Notes under the pieces: model-generated
The model's database searches: none
The model's input: the letters and a program-made list of their open reading frames with translations, nothing else
What the model was told of the DNA's origin: nothing
Assembly: GCF_041154455.1 (NCBI RefSeq)
Contig: NZ_AP028664.1
Coordinates: 310,001-374,000 of the forward strand
Direction of reading: 5' to 3'
Length of the DNA: 64,000 nt
Source: Variovorax sp. V213
GTDB lineage: Bacteria; Pseudomonadota; Gammaproteobacteria; Burkholderiales; Burkholderiaceae_C
Shown here: one piece after another, positions 17,824-27,868 of the stretch
Numbering within the stretch: position 1 is the stretch's first letter
Layout of the letters: the number at the start of each line of letters is the position of its first letter
Translations under genes and position numbers: made by a program

Positions 17824-18811
17824 AGCCGCGCCACACCGCGGCGAGAGCAAGCCGCGCTGGACCGAACGCCTGCACGGCCTCGGCCCGGTCATCGGCCTCG
17901 TGCTGCTGTGCATCGCCGGCACGCTGCTGAACAGCGACTTCGCCACCGTCGACAATGCCATGAACGTGCTCACGCGCACCGCTTTCATCGGCATCATCGC
18001 GGTCGGCATGTGCTTCGTCATCATCTCGGGCGGCATCGACCTGTCGGTGGGCTCGATGGCGGCGCTGATCGCGGGCAGCGTGATCATGTTCATCAACTGG
18101 GCCGGGCCGGCCTCGGGCTCGCCGCTGCTGGCGGTGGTGATGGGCGCGGTGCTCGCGGTGGTGCTGGGCGCGCTGTTCGGCCTCGCGCACGGGCTGCTCA
18201 TCACCAAAGGGCGCATCGAGCCCTTCATCGTGACGCTGGGCACGCTCGGCATCTTCCGCGCGTACCTCACCTACTTTGCCGACGGCGGCGCGCTCACGCT
18301 CGACAACGACCTTTCGGACCTCTATGCGCCGGTGTACTACGCGAGCCTCGCGGGCATTCCGGTGCCGGTGTGGGTGTTCGTGATCGTCGCGATCATCGGC
18401 GGCGTCATCCTGAACCGCACGGCCTACGGGCGCTATGTGCAGGCCATCGGATCGAACGAGCAGGTGGCGCGCTACGCGGCGGTCGACGTCGACCGCGTGA
18501 AGATCCTCACCTACGTGCTGCTCGGCGTCTGCGTGGGCATTGCCACGCTGCTGTACGTGCCGCGCCTGGGATCGGCATCGCCGACCACCGGCCTCTTGTG
18601 GGAGCTCGAAGCCATTGCCGCGGTGATCGTCGGCGGCACCGCGCTCAAGGGCGGCGCGGGCAGCATCACCGGCACGGTGATCGGCGCCATCCTGCTCTCG
18701 GTCATCAGCAACATCCTGAACCTCACCAGCATCATCAGCGTGTACCTGAACGCCGCGGTGCAGGGCTTCGTGATCATCATCGTCGCGTTCCTCCAGAGAG
18801 GACGCCGCTAG
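17786..18811 (+). CDS. Sugar ABC transporter permease (CUT2, RbsC type)
   Basis: 341 residues, with a hydrophilic N-terminal ~30 residues and then eight to ten hydrophobic helices. The RbsC-type segments FVIISGGIDLSVGSM and GLLWELEAIAAVIVGGTALKGG are present. Its ATG lies 38 bp inside the end of the ATPase gene with GAGGAG upstream, implying translational coupling. Forms the membrane channel as a homodimer. Confidence 0.95.
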   Translation: MPPEQQTSTPQPEAAPHRGESKPRWTERLHGLGPVIGLVLLCIAGTLLNSDFATVDNAMNVLTRTAFIGIIAVGMCFVIISGGIDLSVGSMAALIAGSVIMFINWAGPASGSPLLAVVMGAVLAVVLGALFGLAHGLLITKGRIEPFIVTLGTLGIFRAYLTYFADGGALTLDNDLSDLYAPVYYASLAGIPVPVWVFVIVAIIGGVILNRTAYGRYVQAIGSNEQVARYAAVDVDRVKILTYVLLGVCVGIATLLYVPRLGSASPTTGLLWELEAIAAVIVGGTALKGGAGSITGTVIGAILLSVISNILNLTSIISVYLNAAVQGFVIIIVAFLQRGRR

Positions 18812-18854
18812 TGCGTTCCCGTTCCAATCCATCAACCACAAGGAGACATCCAGC

Positions 18855-19817
18855 ATGACAAGCTTCACACGTCGCATCGCACTCACGGCCGTGGCGGCCG
18901 CGGCGCTCGCGAGCCTGCCGGCATTCGCTGCCGAGAAGGTGAACCTCGGCGTTTCGATTCCCGCGGCCACGCACAGCTTCATGGGCGGCATCAACTACTG
19001 GGCCAACCAGGCGAAGAAGGATCTGGAGAAGGAACACAAGGACCTGAAGATCACGATCAAGACCGCGGCCAACGCGCCCGAGCAGGCGAACCAGCTGCAA
19101 GACCTCTCGACCGTCACCAAGATCAACGCGCTCGTGGTGTTCCCGTTCGAGTCGGCCGCGCTGACCAAGCCGGTGGCGCAGGTGAAGGCCAAGGGTGCCT
19201 ACGTGACCGTGGTCGACCGGGGCCTGACCGACACCAGCGCGCAAGACGCGTACGTGGCCGGCGACAACACCGCCTTCGGCCGCATTCCGGCCGAATACAT
19301 CGCGAAGGAGCTCGGCGGCAAGGGCAACGTGGTCGCCCTGCGCGGCATTGCCACCACGCTCGACAACGAGCGCATGGACGCCTTCAACGCGGTGCTCAAG
19401 AACCATCCCGACATCAAGCTGCTCGACGCCAAGTACGCCAACTGGAACCGCGACGACGCCTTCAAGGTCACGCAGGACTACCTCACGCGCTTCAAGAACA
19501 TCGACGCCATCTGGGCCGCCGACGACGACATGGCCGTGGGTGTGCTCAAGGCCATCGAGCAGGCCAAGCGCGACGACATCAAGATCGTCTTCGGCGGCGC
19601 GGGTGCCAAGGGAATGGTCAAGACCATCATGGACGGCAAGGACAAGCGCATCGGCGCCGACGTGAGCTACTCGCCCAAGTTCATCTACGACGCGATCAAG
19701 CTCACGGCCGAAGCGCGGCTGAAGGGCGAGAAGCTGCCCGCGACGACGATCATTCCTTCGGTGCTGATCACCAAGGAAAACGCCAAGGACTTCTACCACC
19801 CGAACTCGCCGTTCTGA
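18855..19817 (+). CDS. Periplasmic sugar-binding protein of the CUT2 transporter
   Basis: 320 residues. A Sec signal peptide (cleavage near LPAFAA-EK, residue ~25) is followed by a type I periplasmic-binding fold: VNLGVSIPAATHSFMGGINYW, the sugar-binding VVDRGL stretch, and AIWAADDDMAVGVLKAIEQ. It delivers the substrate to the permease. AAGGAG precedes the ATG. Substrate specificity cannot be read with certainty; the neighbouring oxidoreductase suggests a sugar or polyol that is oxidised first. Confidence 0.93.
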   Translation: MTSFTRRIALTAVAAAALASLPAFAAEKVNLGVSIPAATHSFMGGINYWANQAKKDLEKEHKDLKITIKTAANAPEQANQLQDLSTVTKINALVVFPFESAALTKPVAQVKAKGAYVTVVDRGLTDTSAQDAYVAGDNTAFGRIPAEYIAKELGGKGNVVALRGIATTLDNERMDAFNAVLKNHPDIKLLDAKYANWNRDDAFKVTQDYLTRFKNIDAIWAADDDMAVGVLKAIEQAKRDDIKIVFGGAGAKGMVKTIMDGKDKRIGADVSYSPKFIYDAIKLTAEARLKGEKLPATTIIPSVLITKENAKDFYHPNSPF

Positions 19818-19849
19818 ATGCCATCGGCCGCGCGGTCGATCGCTTCACT

Positions 19850-19871
19850 CCCTCTCCCCAAGGGGAGAGGG
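19850..19871. repeat. Dispersed CCCTC/GAGGG palindrome
   Basis: CCCTCTCCCC-AA-GGGGAGAGGG, perfect 10-bp arms. It lies between the sugar-binding protein and the oxidoreductase and is one of a family of similar palindromes in this window (26107-26203, 27896-27912, 31774-31798 and 42450-42470). It may form an mRNA hairpin that adjusts expression between the two genes. Confidence 0.75.
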
Positions 19872-19895
19872 GACAGTTTCCAGGAACGCCTCGAC

Positions 19896-21062
19896 ATGAC
19901 CGATACAACACTTCGCAAGCTGCGCTGCGCCATGGTCGGCGGCGGCCGCGATGCCTTCATCGGCGCCGTGCACCGCAAGGCCATGGCGCTCGACGGCCAG
20001 ATCGAACTGGTCGCCGGTGCGCTGTCGTCGAGTCCGGACAAGGCGCGCGCCTCCGGCCGCGACCTGGGCCTGGCCGACGGCCGCAACCACGGCGACTGGC
20101 AGTCGCTGCTGGCCGACGAGCTCAAGCGGCCGTCGGAAGAGCGCATCGACTTCGTCTCGATCGTCACGCCCAACCACGTGCACTTTCCGGTGGCAGAGGC
20201 CTTTGCCGAAGCGGGCTTCCACGTGGTGTGCGACAAGCCGCTGGTGCACACGCGCGCGCAGGCCGACGCGCTGGTGGCCGCCGTGGCAAGACAGGGCACG
20301 GTGTTCGGCGTCACCTACAACTACACCGGCTACCCGATGGTGCGGCAGGCGCGCGAGATGGTCCGCTCGGGCCAGCTCGGCGAGTTGCGCAAGGTGGTGG
20401 TCGAATACAACCAGGGCTGGCTCGCGAGCCACGTCGAAGGCAGCGGCAGCAACAAGCAGGCCGACTGGCGCACCGACCCCGCGCGCAGCGGCGCAGCCGG
20501 CGCCATCGGCGACATCGGCTCGCATGCCGAGAACCTCGTCGCAAGCGTCTCCGGCCTGGAGATCGAAAGCCTCTGCGCCGACCTGAGCGCGCTGGTACCG
20601 GGCCGCATGCTCGACGACGACGGCAGCCTGCTTCTGCGCTTTAAGGGCGGCGCGCGCGGGGTGCTGATCGCCTCGCAGATCAACACCGGCCTGGAGAACG
20701 ATCTGCGCCTGCGCATTTCAGGTGCGCTGGGCACGCTCGAATGGCGGCAGGAGCGGCCGAGCGAGCTGCTGCACCTGCCGCACGACGGGCCCAAGCGCAT
20801 CCTCACGCGCGGCTCGCCGTGGCTTTGCGAATCGGCGCAGCGCGCAAGCCGGCTGCCCGCGGGGCACCCCGAGGGTTTCATCGAGGCCTTTGCCAACATC
20901 TACGGCGGCGTGGTGGCCGACATCCGCGCGCGGCTCGCGGGCATTGCCGCCGATCCGCTCGCGGCCGACTACCCTCGCGTGGAAGATGGCGCGCGGGGCG
21001 TCCGGTTCATCGAGCGCACGGTGGCCTCGTCCATGAGCGCGGCCAAGTGGACGGCCTGGTGA
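19896..21062 (+). CDS. Gfo/Idh/MocA-family sugar oxidoreductase
   Basis: 388 residues from the ATG at 19896; the in-frame sequence upstream encodes the palindromic repeat and is not family-like. The N-terminal Rossmann domain has CAMVGGGRDAFIGAVHRKAM and the catalytic-site segment VVCDKPLVHTRAQAD. The C-terminal half has GAIGDIGSHAENL, where Asp and His act in catalysis. It likely oxidises the sugar or polyol brought in by the adjacent CUT2 importer. Exact substrate unknown. Confidence 0.9.
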   Translation: MTDTTLRKLRCAMVGGGRDAFIGAVHRKAMALDGQIELVAGALSSSPDKARASGRDLGLADGRNHGDWQSLLADELKRPSEERIDFVSIVTPNHVHFPVAEAFAEAGFHVVCDKPLVHTRAQADALVAAVARQGTVFGVTYNYTGYPMVRQAREMVRSGQLGELRKVVVEYNQGWLASHVEGSGSNKQADWRTDPARSGAAGAIGDIGSHAENLVASVSGLEIESLCADLSALVPGRMLDDDGSLLLRFKGGARGVLIASQINTGLENDLRLRISGALGTLEWRQERPSELLHLPHDGPKRILTRGSPWLCESAQRASRLPAGHPEGFIEAFANIYGGVVADIRARLAGIAADPLAADYPRVEDGARGVRFIERTVASSMSAAKWTAW

Positions 21063-21238
21063 GCTGGCGCGCGAGGCGGCCGCGCGCATCGAGTTCGCTG
21101 TAGGTGGCCTCCCACAGTTGAATCTGCCCTGGACTGCTGGCTCGGCGCGGCAGCCGGAACAGCATCCCTCTACACCCACCCGCGATGCCCCGCCGATCAC
21201 GGCGGACCACGGGTGCGTTCGATCGAAGGGAGACGCAT

Positions 21239-21832
21239 ATGGATGCCGTCAACACGCAGACAGTGTTGGTCCTGGGGGTCGTCGTGATCCTTGCACTGGT
21301 CGCGCTGGCCGTGTACCTCTATCAGCGAAAACGACAATCCCGGCAACTCGAGGAGCGCTTCGGTTCGGAATACGGCCGCGTCGTCAATGAGCTTGGCGAC
21401 CGCTCCAAGGCCGAGGCCGAACTCAAGAGGCGGCAGCAGCGAGTCGAAGGGCTGCGCATCGTTGCGCTGGCACCGGGCGAAGCCGCCAGATTCGGCGCGG
21501 CCTGGAACAGCCTGCAGGCCGAGTTCGTCGACAACCCCCAGGGAGCGGTGGCCCAGGCGGATGAACTGGTGCGCGAGCTGATGCTCAAGCGCGGCTATCC
21601 GATGGGCGACTTCGAGCGTCGGGCGGCCGACATCTCCGTCGACCATCCCACCGTCGTGAGCAACTACCGCGCGGCACAGGACATTCGGGCGCGAAACCTG
21701 CGCGGCGAAGCCGACACGGAGGAATTGCGCAGGGCGGTGGTGCACTACCGGGCCCTGTTCGATGACCTGCTCGAGGTGCGGGAGGTCGAGCGGGAGAGGA
21801 TGCCGGCAAGGCCGGTGGAGGTCCGATCATGA
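21239..21832 (+). CDS. Membrane-anchored conserved hypothetical protein (paralogue 1)
   Basis: 197 residues from the ATG at 21239, which has AAGGGAG upstream. One hydrophobic helix (about 8-27) is followed by basic residues, so the body faces the cytoplasm. A charged, coiled-coil-like segment (31-70) leads into a conserved domain: WNSLQAEFVDNPQGAVAQADELV (82-112), RGYPMGDFERRAADISVDHP (118-137), and a closing LRRAVVHYRALFDDLLEV. Similar proteins exist in actinobacteria and proteobacteria as far as I recall, without assigned function. The next gene encodes a shorter protein sharing the first and last conserved blocks. A 176-bp gap separates it from the oxidoreductase gene; nothing recognisable was seen in it. 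Confidence 0.85.
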   Translation: MDAVNTQTVLVLGVVVILALVALAVYLYQRKRQSRQLEERFGSEYGRVVNELGDRSKAEAELKRRQQRVEGLRIVALAPGEAARFGAAWNSLQAEFVDNPQGAVAQADELVRELMLKRGYPMGDFERRAADISVDHPTVVSNYRAAQDIRARNLRGEADTEELRRAVVHYRALFDDLLEVREVERERMPARPVEVRS

Positions 21833-22212
21833 ATCGCGAATCGACCCAGACAGACCGCGCCGTCGCGCCGGACGATCTGGAACGCCCCGCGCCCGTACCG
21901 GTGCCCGAGACGAAGGCGCCCGCCAGGAGCGAAGACGACGCGCTGGAGCCGCTTTTCACTCCCGACGCGGCGCGGAACTTCCGCGCCAGCTGGGATGCCC
22001 TCCAGATCGGCTTCGTCGATGATCCGAGGCAGGCGGTGCGCCAGGCCGACGACTTGGTGCGCCAGGTCCTGGAGGATCTGTCGCGAAGCTTTTCGAACGA
22101 GCGCAGCACGCTCGACGGCGGAACGGACACGGCGGAGCAGCCATCGACGGAGAACCTGCGCCTGGCCTTGAGGCGCTATCGCTCCTTCTTCCAGCGCCTT
22201 CTGTCTCTTTAG
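21829..22212 (+). CDS. Soluble conserved hypothetical protein (paralogue 2)
   Basis: 127 residues, overlapping the preceding stop by 4 bp (ATGA). There is no membrane segment. Residues 48-81 (AARNFRASWDALQIGFVDDP, then QAVRQADDLVRQVL) align with residues 82-114 of the neighbour, and the end LRLALRRYRSFFQRLL aligns with that protein's end. The middle RGYP...SVDHP block is missing, replaced by a Ser/Thr/Gly-rich linker. Tandem duplication with loss of the anchor is the simplest reading. Function unknown; co-translation suggests that the two proteins work together. Confidence 0.8.
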   Translation: MNRESTQTDRAVAPDDLERPAPVPVPETKAPARSEDDALEPLFTPDAARNFRASWDALQIGFVDDPRQAVRQADDLVRQVLEDLSRSFSNERSTLDGGTDTAEQPSTENLRLALRRYRSFFQRLLSL

Positions 22213-22315
22213 CGGCATACGCGCGGCGGGCGCCTGGCCGCGCCCGTCGCCCTGAGCGGGCCCGCATCGGCGCGGGATCGTGACCGCTTTCGCCGGCTGC
22301 TCCACAATCCGGTTC

Positions 22316-24397
<2,082 letters not shown>

Positions 24398-24508
24398 GCG
24401 CAGGGCGGGCAGGGGGTCTGCTGGCCGATCGCCATATTCCGTCGATCCGGCTTGTGGGTTAGAAAGCGGCTGGCTTTCATTTCCGACCCGTCTCTGCTGG
24501 AGTACACG

Positions 24509-25036
24509 ATGAAGACCCACACCCGCTTCGGGATCGCTGCCGCGACCTGCCTCCTGTTCGTTGCCGGCGCGGCGCGCGCGCTCGACTATCCGCCGCGCAA
24601 GCCGGGGCTCTGGGAGCTGTCGATCCAGTCGGACGACGGCGCGTCCAAGACCCCCGCCATGCAGACCCAGCAGTGCATCGATGGCGCCACCGACAAGGCC
24701 ATGCGCGAGATGGGCAGCAGCACCGGCCAGCAAGCCTGCTCGAAGCAGGACATGCGCACCGAGGGCGGCAGGATCGTGGTCGACTCGGTGTGCAGGATCG
24801 GCAACACCACCGCCACCACCCATTCGGTGATCACGGGCGACTTCGGCACCGGCTACCGTATGGAAAGCCGCTCCAGCTACAACCCGCCGATGATGGGCCG
24901 CAAGGAAGGCACGGCCATCGTCGAGGCCAAGTGGGTCGGGCCCTGCAAGGCTGGCCAGAAGCCGGGCGACATGATGATGTCGAACGGCATGAAGATGAAC
25001 GTGCTGGAGATAGCGGGCGGCGCAAGGAAGAAGTAG
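24509..25036 (+). CDS. DUF3617-type secreted protein
   Basis: 175 residues from the ATG at 24509 with GGAG upstream. The signal peptide is probably cut after residue ~24 (AARA-LDYPP). The mature part opens with PPRKPGLWELSIQ, the usual DUF3617 start, and contains paired cysteines (QQCIDGATD, ACSKQDM, SVCRIG, GPCKAG) that may form disulfides. Predicted periplasmic; function unknown. Stands alone between nadE and the DNA repair cluster. Confidence 0.75.
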   Translation: MKTHTRFGIAAATCLLFVAGAARALDYPPRKPGLWELSIQSDDGASKTPAMQTQQCIDGATDKAMREMGSSTGQQACSKQDMRTEGGRIVVDSVCRIGNTTATTHSVITGDFGTGYRMESRSSYNPPMMGRKEGTAIVEAKWVGPCKAGQKPGDMMMSNGMKMNVLEIAGGARKK

Positions 25037-25097
25037 GCTCGCGCCGACAAAGCTTCGCGTCGGCCCGTCTGCGCGAAGAGGGGGGCGCCGGCCTACG

Positions 25098-26216
25098 ATG
25101 TGCGCCATGCCCGACGACCTGGTCATCGCCCGCCCCGAAGGCCTCTATTGCCCGCCGGGCGATTTCTACATCGACCCCTGGCGCCCGGTGGCGCGCGCCG
25201 TCATCACGCATGCCCACTCGGATCACGCGCGCATCGGCCACGGCCACTACCTCGCGCACCGGGACAGCGCCGGCACGCTCGCCGTGCGGCTGGGCGAGAT
25301 CAGCCTGCAAACGCTGGACTACGGCGAAGCCATCGAGCATCACGGCGTGCGCGTCTCGCTGCATCCGGCCGGCCACGTGCTGGGCTCGGCGCAGGTGCGG
25401 CTCGAGCACGGCGGGCGCGTGTGGGTCGCCTCGGGCGACTACAAGACCGAGCCCGACGGCACCTGCACGCCCTTCGAGCCCGTGCCGTGCGACACCTTCA
25501 TCACCGAATCGACCTTCGGCCTGCCGATCTACCGCTGGCCCACGCAGGCCGCGCTGTTCGCCGAGATCGACGCCTGGTGGCGCGCCAACGCGGAGGCCGG
25601 CCGCGCGTCGGTGCTGTTCTGCTATGCCTTCGGCAAGGCGCAGCGCATCCTGCATGGCGTGGACGCCTCCATCGGGCCGATCGTGGTGCACGGCGCCGTC
25701 GAGCCGCTGAACGCGGTGTACCGCGCCGCCGGCGTGGCCTTGCCCGATACCGTGCGCGCGACCGACCCGGGTGTCGATGCCGCGCTGCTGAAGCGCGCGC
25801 TGGTGCTGGCGCCGCCCTCGGCCCAGGCAACGCCGTGGATGCGCCGCTTCGGCAACTATGCCGACGCGTTCGCAAGCGGCTGGATGCAGCTGCGCGGCAC
25901 GCGCCGCCGGCGCGGCGTGGACCGCGGCTTCGTGATGTCCGACCACGCCGACTGGCCCGGCCTGCAGCAGGCCATTGCGGGCACGGGCGCGAGCCGGGTG
26001 TTCGTGACCCATGGCAGTGTGGCGGTGATGGTGCGCTGGCTCACCGAGAACGGGCTGGATGCGCAGGGCTTCAAGACCGAATACGGCGACGAGGACGACC
26101 AGGAAGCTCCCTCCCCTTCCGCGGGAGCGCAGGGCATGGGGCAAGCGGCGCTCGATGGGGACGCCGCCAGCCCCCATCCCAACCTTCCCCCGGAAGGGGA
26201 AGGAGCCGATACGTGA
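25098..26216 (+). CDS. Ligase-associated DNA exonuclease (metallo-beta-lactamase/beta-CASP type)
   Basis: 372 residues; a second ATG at 25107 is equally plausible. The metal motif HAHSDH (~residue 37) and later HPAGHVLGSAQV, SGDYKTEPDG and VMSDHADW match the MBL/beta-CASP nucleases found beside LigC-type ligases and Lhr helicases. Probably a nuclease that trims DNA ends in a repair pathway with the next two genes. The last ~37 residues (from about 336) are low-complexity and encoded by a palindromic repeat element, so they are probably not part of the original protein. It overlaps the ligase start by 4 bp. Confidence 0.9.
   Translation: MCAMPDDLVIARPEGLYCPPGDFYIDPWRPVARAVITHAHSDHARIGHGHYLAHRDSAGTLAVRLGEISLQTLDYGEAIEHHGVRVSLHPAGHVLGSAQVRLEHGGRVWVASGDYKTEPDGTCTPFEPVPCDTFITESTFGLPIYRWPTQAALFAEIDAWWRANAEAGRASVLFCYAFGKAQRILHGVDASIGPIVVHGAVEPLNAVYRAAGVALPDTVRATDPGVDAALLKRALVLAPPSAQATPWMRRFGNYADAFASGWMQLRGTRRRRGVDRGFVMSDHADWPGLQQAIAGTGASRVFVTHGSVAVMVRWLTENGLDAQGFKTEYGDEDDQEAPSPSAGAQGMGQAALDGDAASPHPNLPPEGEGADT
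26107..26203. repeat. Composite CTCCC/GGGAG palindrome element inside the exonuclease 3' end
   Basis: An imperfect CTCCC...GGGAG pair at 26107-26127 and a perfect CCTTCCCC-CGGAA-GGGGAAGG palindrome at 26183-26203 bracket about 55 bp containing GGGGACGCC and GCCCCCAT. The element is translated as the exonuclease C-terminal tail, and its right end supplies the AAGGAG ribosome-binding site of the ligase gene. Confidence 0.7.
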
Positions 26217-27868
26217 AAGATTTTGCCGCGCTCTACCGCGAGCTCGACGCCAGCACCTCGAGCCTCGCCAAGCAGGCCGCGCTGCAGCGCTACCTGCGCG
26301 AAGCCGAGCCCGCCGATGCGGCGTGGGCCGTGTACTTCCTGGCCGGCGGCAAGCCGCGCCAGCTGGTGCCCACCAAGCTGCTGCGCCTGCTCGCGCAGGA
26401 AGCGGCGGGCCTTCCCGAATGGCTGTTCGACGAGAGCTACGAAGCGGTCGGCGACCTGGCCGAAACCATCGCGCTGCTGCTGCCGCCACCCACCGAGGCG
26501 CACGACCTCGGGCTGGCGCGCTGGGTCGAGGAGCACCTGCTGCCGCTGCGCGAGGCCGGCAAGGCAGCGCCCGACGAACTCCCCGCGCGGCTGCGTGCGC
26601 AGTGGCGCCAGCTCGCGGCCGAAGAGCGGCTGGTGTACTTCAAGCTCATCACCGGCGCCTTCCGCGTGGGCGTGTCGAAGCTGCAGGTCACGCAGGCGCT
26701 CGCGGCGGTGGGCGGCATCGATCCCAAGCGCGTGGCGCAGCGGCTCATGGGCTACACCCACATCGGTGGCCGTCCGCGGGCGGAAGACTATCGCGTGCTG
26801 ATCGCGCCGGAGTCGGGCGCGGAACAGGTGCAGAAGACCAGCGGGCAGCCGTACCCGTTCTTTCTTGCGCATGCGTTCAACCTGCCACTCGAACAGTTCG
26901 ATGCCGCGCTCGGTCCGCCGGCCGACTGGATCGTCGAATGGAAGTGGGACGGCATCCGCGCGCAACTGGTGAAGCGCGCGGGCGCAGTCTGGCTCTGGTC
27001 GCGCGGCGAAGAGCTGGTGACCGAGCGCTTTCCGGAGCTGGCCGTGCTGGGCGAGGCACTGCCCGACGGCACGGTGCTCGACGGCGAGATTGCGGTCTGG
27101 CGCGAAGACCGCGTGCAGCCCTTTGCGGAACTGCAGAAGCGCATCGGCCGCAAGACACTCGGCGCGAAGCTGCTGCGCGAGATCCCGGTGGCACTGCTGG
27201 CCTACGACATTCTCGAATGGGAAGGGCGCGACCTGCGCGCGCTGCCGCAGTCGCAGCGCCGGCTGCTGCTCGATGAACTCGTCACGCGCGTGCAGCATCC
27301 GTCGCTGCTGCCCAGCCCGATACTCGCGGGCATCGCGTGGAGCGACCTGGCACGCCAGCGCGAAGCGGCCCGCAGCATGGGCGTGGAGGGAATGATGCTC
27401 AAGCGCCGCGACGCGCAGTACGGCGTGGGCCGCACCAAGGACGTGGGCGTGTGGTGGAAGTGGAAGATCGATCCGCTCAGCATCGACGCGGTGCTGATCT
27501 ACGCGCAGCGCGGCCACGGCCGTCGCGCCAGCCTTTACAGCGACTACACCTTCGCCGTCTGGGACGGTCCGCCCGAACAGGACGACCGCAAGCTCGTGCC
27601 TTTTGCCAAGGCCTATTCGGGCCTGACCGATGCCGAGATGGCGCGCGTGGACGCCATCATCCGCAAGACCACGGTCGAGAGCTTCGGCCCGGTGCGAAGC
27701 GTGGAGCCCACGCTGGTGTTCGAGCTCGGCTTCGAGGGCATCGCGCGCAGCGCGCGCCACAAGAGCGGCATCGCGGTGCGCTTTCCGCGCATGCTGCGCT
27801 GGCGCGAGGACAAGCCCGTGGAAGAGGCCGACACGCTGCAGACGCTGGCCTCGCTGCTGCCGTCATGA
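26213..27868 (+). CDS. ATP-dependent DNA ligase (Lhr/exonuclease-associated type)
   Basis: 551 residues from the GTG at 26213, which overlaps the exonuclease TGA and has AAGGAG 7 bases upstream; the open frame continues further upstream but only as antisense-like sequence. The N-terminal helical DNA-binding domain (about 1-215) is followed by the nucleotidyltransferase domain with the adenylated lysine in EWKWDGIR (K244), then VLDGEIAVW, EGMMLKRRDA and WWKWK (motif V), and an OB-fold to the end. Seals nicks using ATP. Distinct from the essential NAD-dependent LigA, and probably a repair ligase. Confidence 0.93.
   Translation: MKDFAALYRELDASTSSLAKQAALQRYLREAEPADAAWAVYFLAGGKPRQLVPTKLLRLLAQEAAGLPEWLFDESYEAVGDLAETIALLLPPPTEAHDLGLARWVEEHLLPLREAGKAAPDELPARLRAQWRQLAAEERLVYFKLITGAFRVGVSKLQVTQALAAVGGIDPKRVAQRLMGYTHIGGRPRAEDYRVLIAPESGAEQVQKTSGQPYPFFLAHAFNLPLEQFDAALGPPADWIVEWKWDGIRAQLVKRAGAVWLWSRGEELVTERFPELAVLGEALPDGTVLDGEIAVWREDRVQPFAELQKRIGRKTLGAKLLREIPVALLAYDILEWEGRDLRALPQSQRRLLLDELVTRVQHPSLLPSPILAGIAWSDLARQREAARSMGVEGMMLKRRDAQYGVGRTKDVGVWWKWKIDPLSIDAVLIYAQRGHGRRASLYSDYTFAVWDGPPEQDDRKLVPFAKAYSGLTDAEMARVDAIIRKTTVESFGPVRSVEPTLVFELGFEGIARSARHKSGIAVRFPRMLRWREDKPVEEADTLQTLASLLPS

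Noticed and set aside
25100..26212. Upstream extension of the DNA ligase frame by 371 codons
   Set aside because: The extension is an out-of-frame shadow of the exonuclease gene. The GTG at 26213 has a ribosome-binding site and starts the ligase fold.
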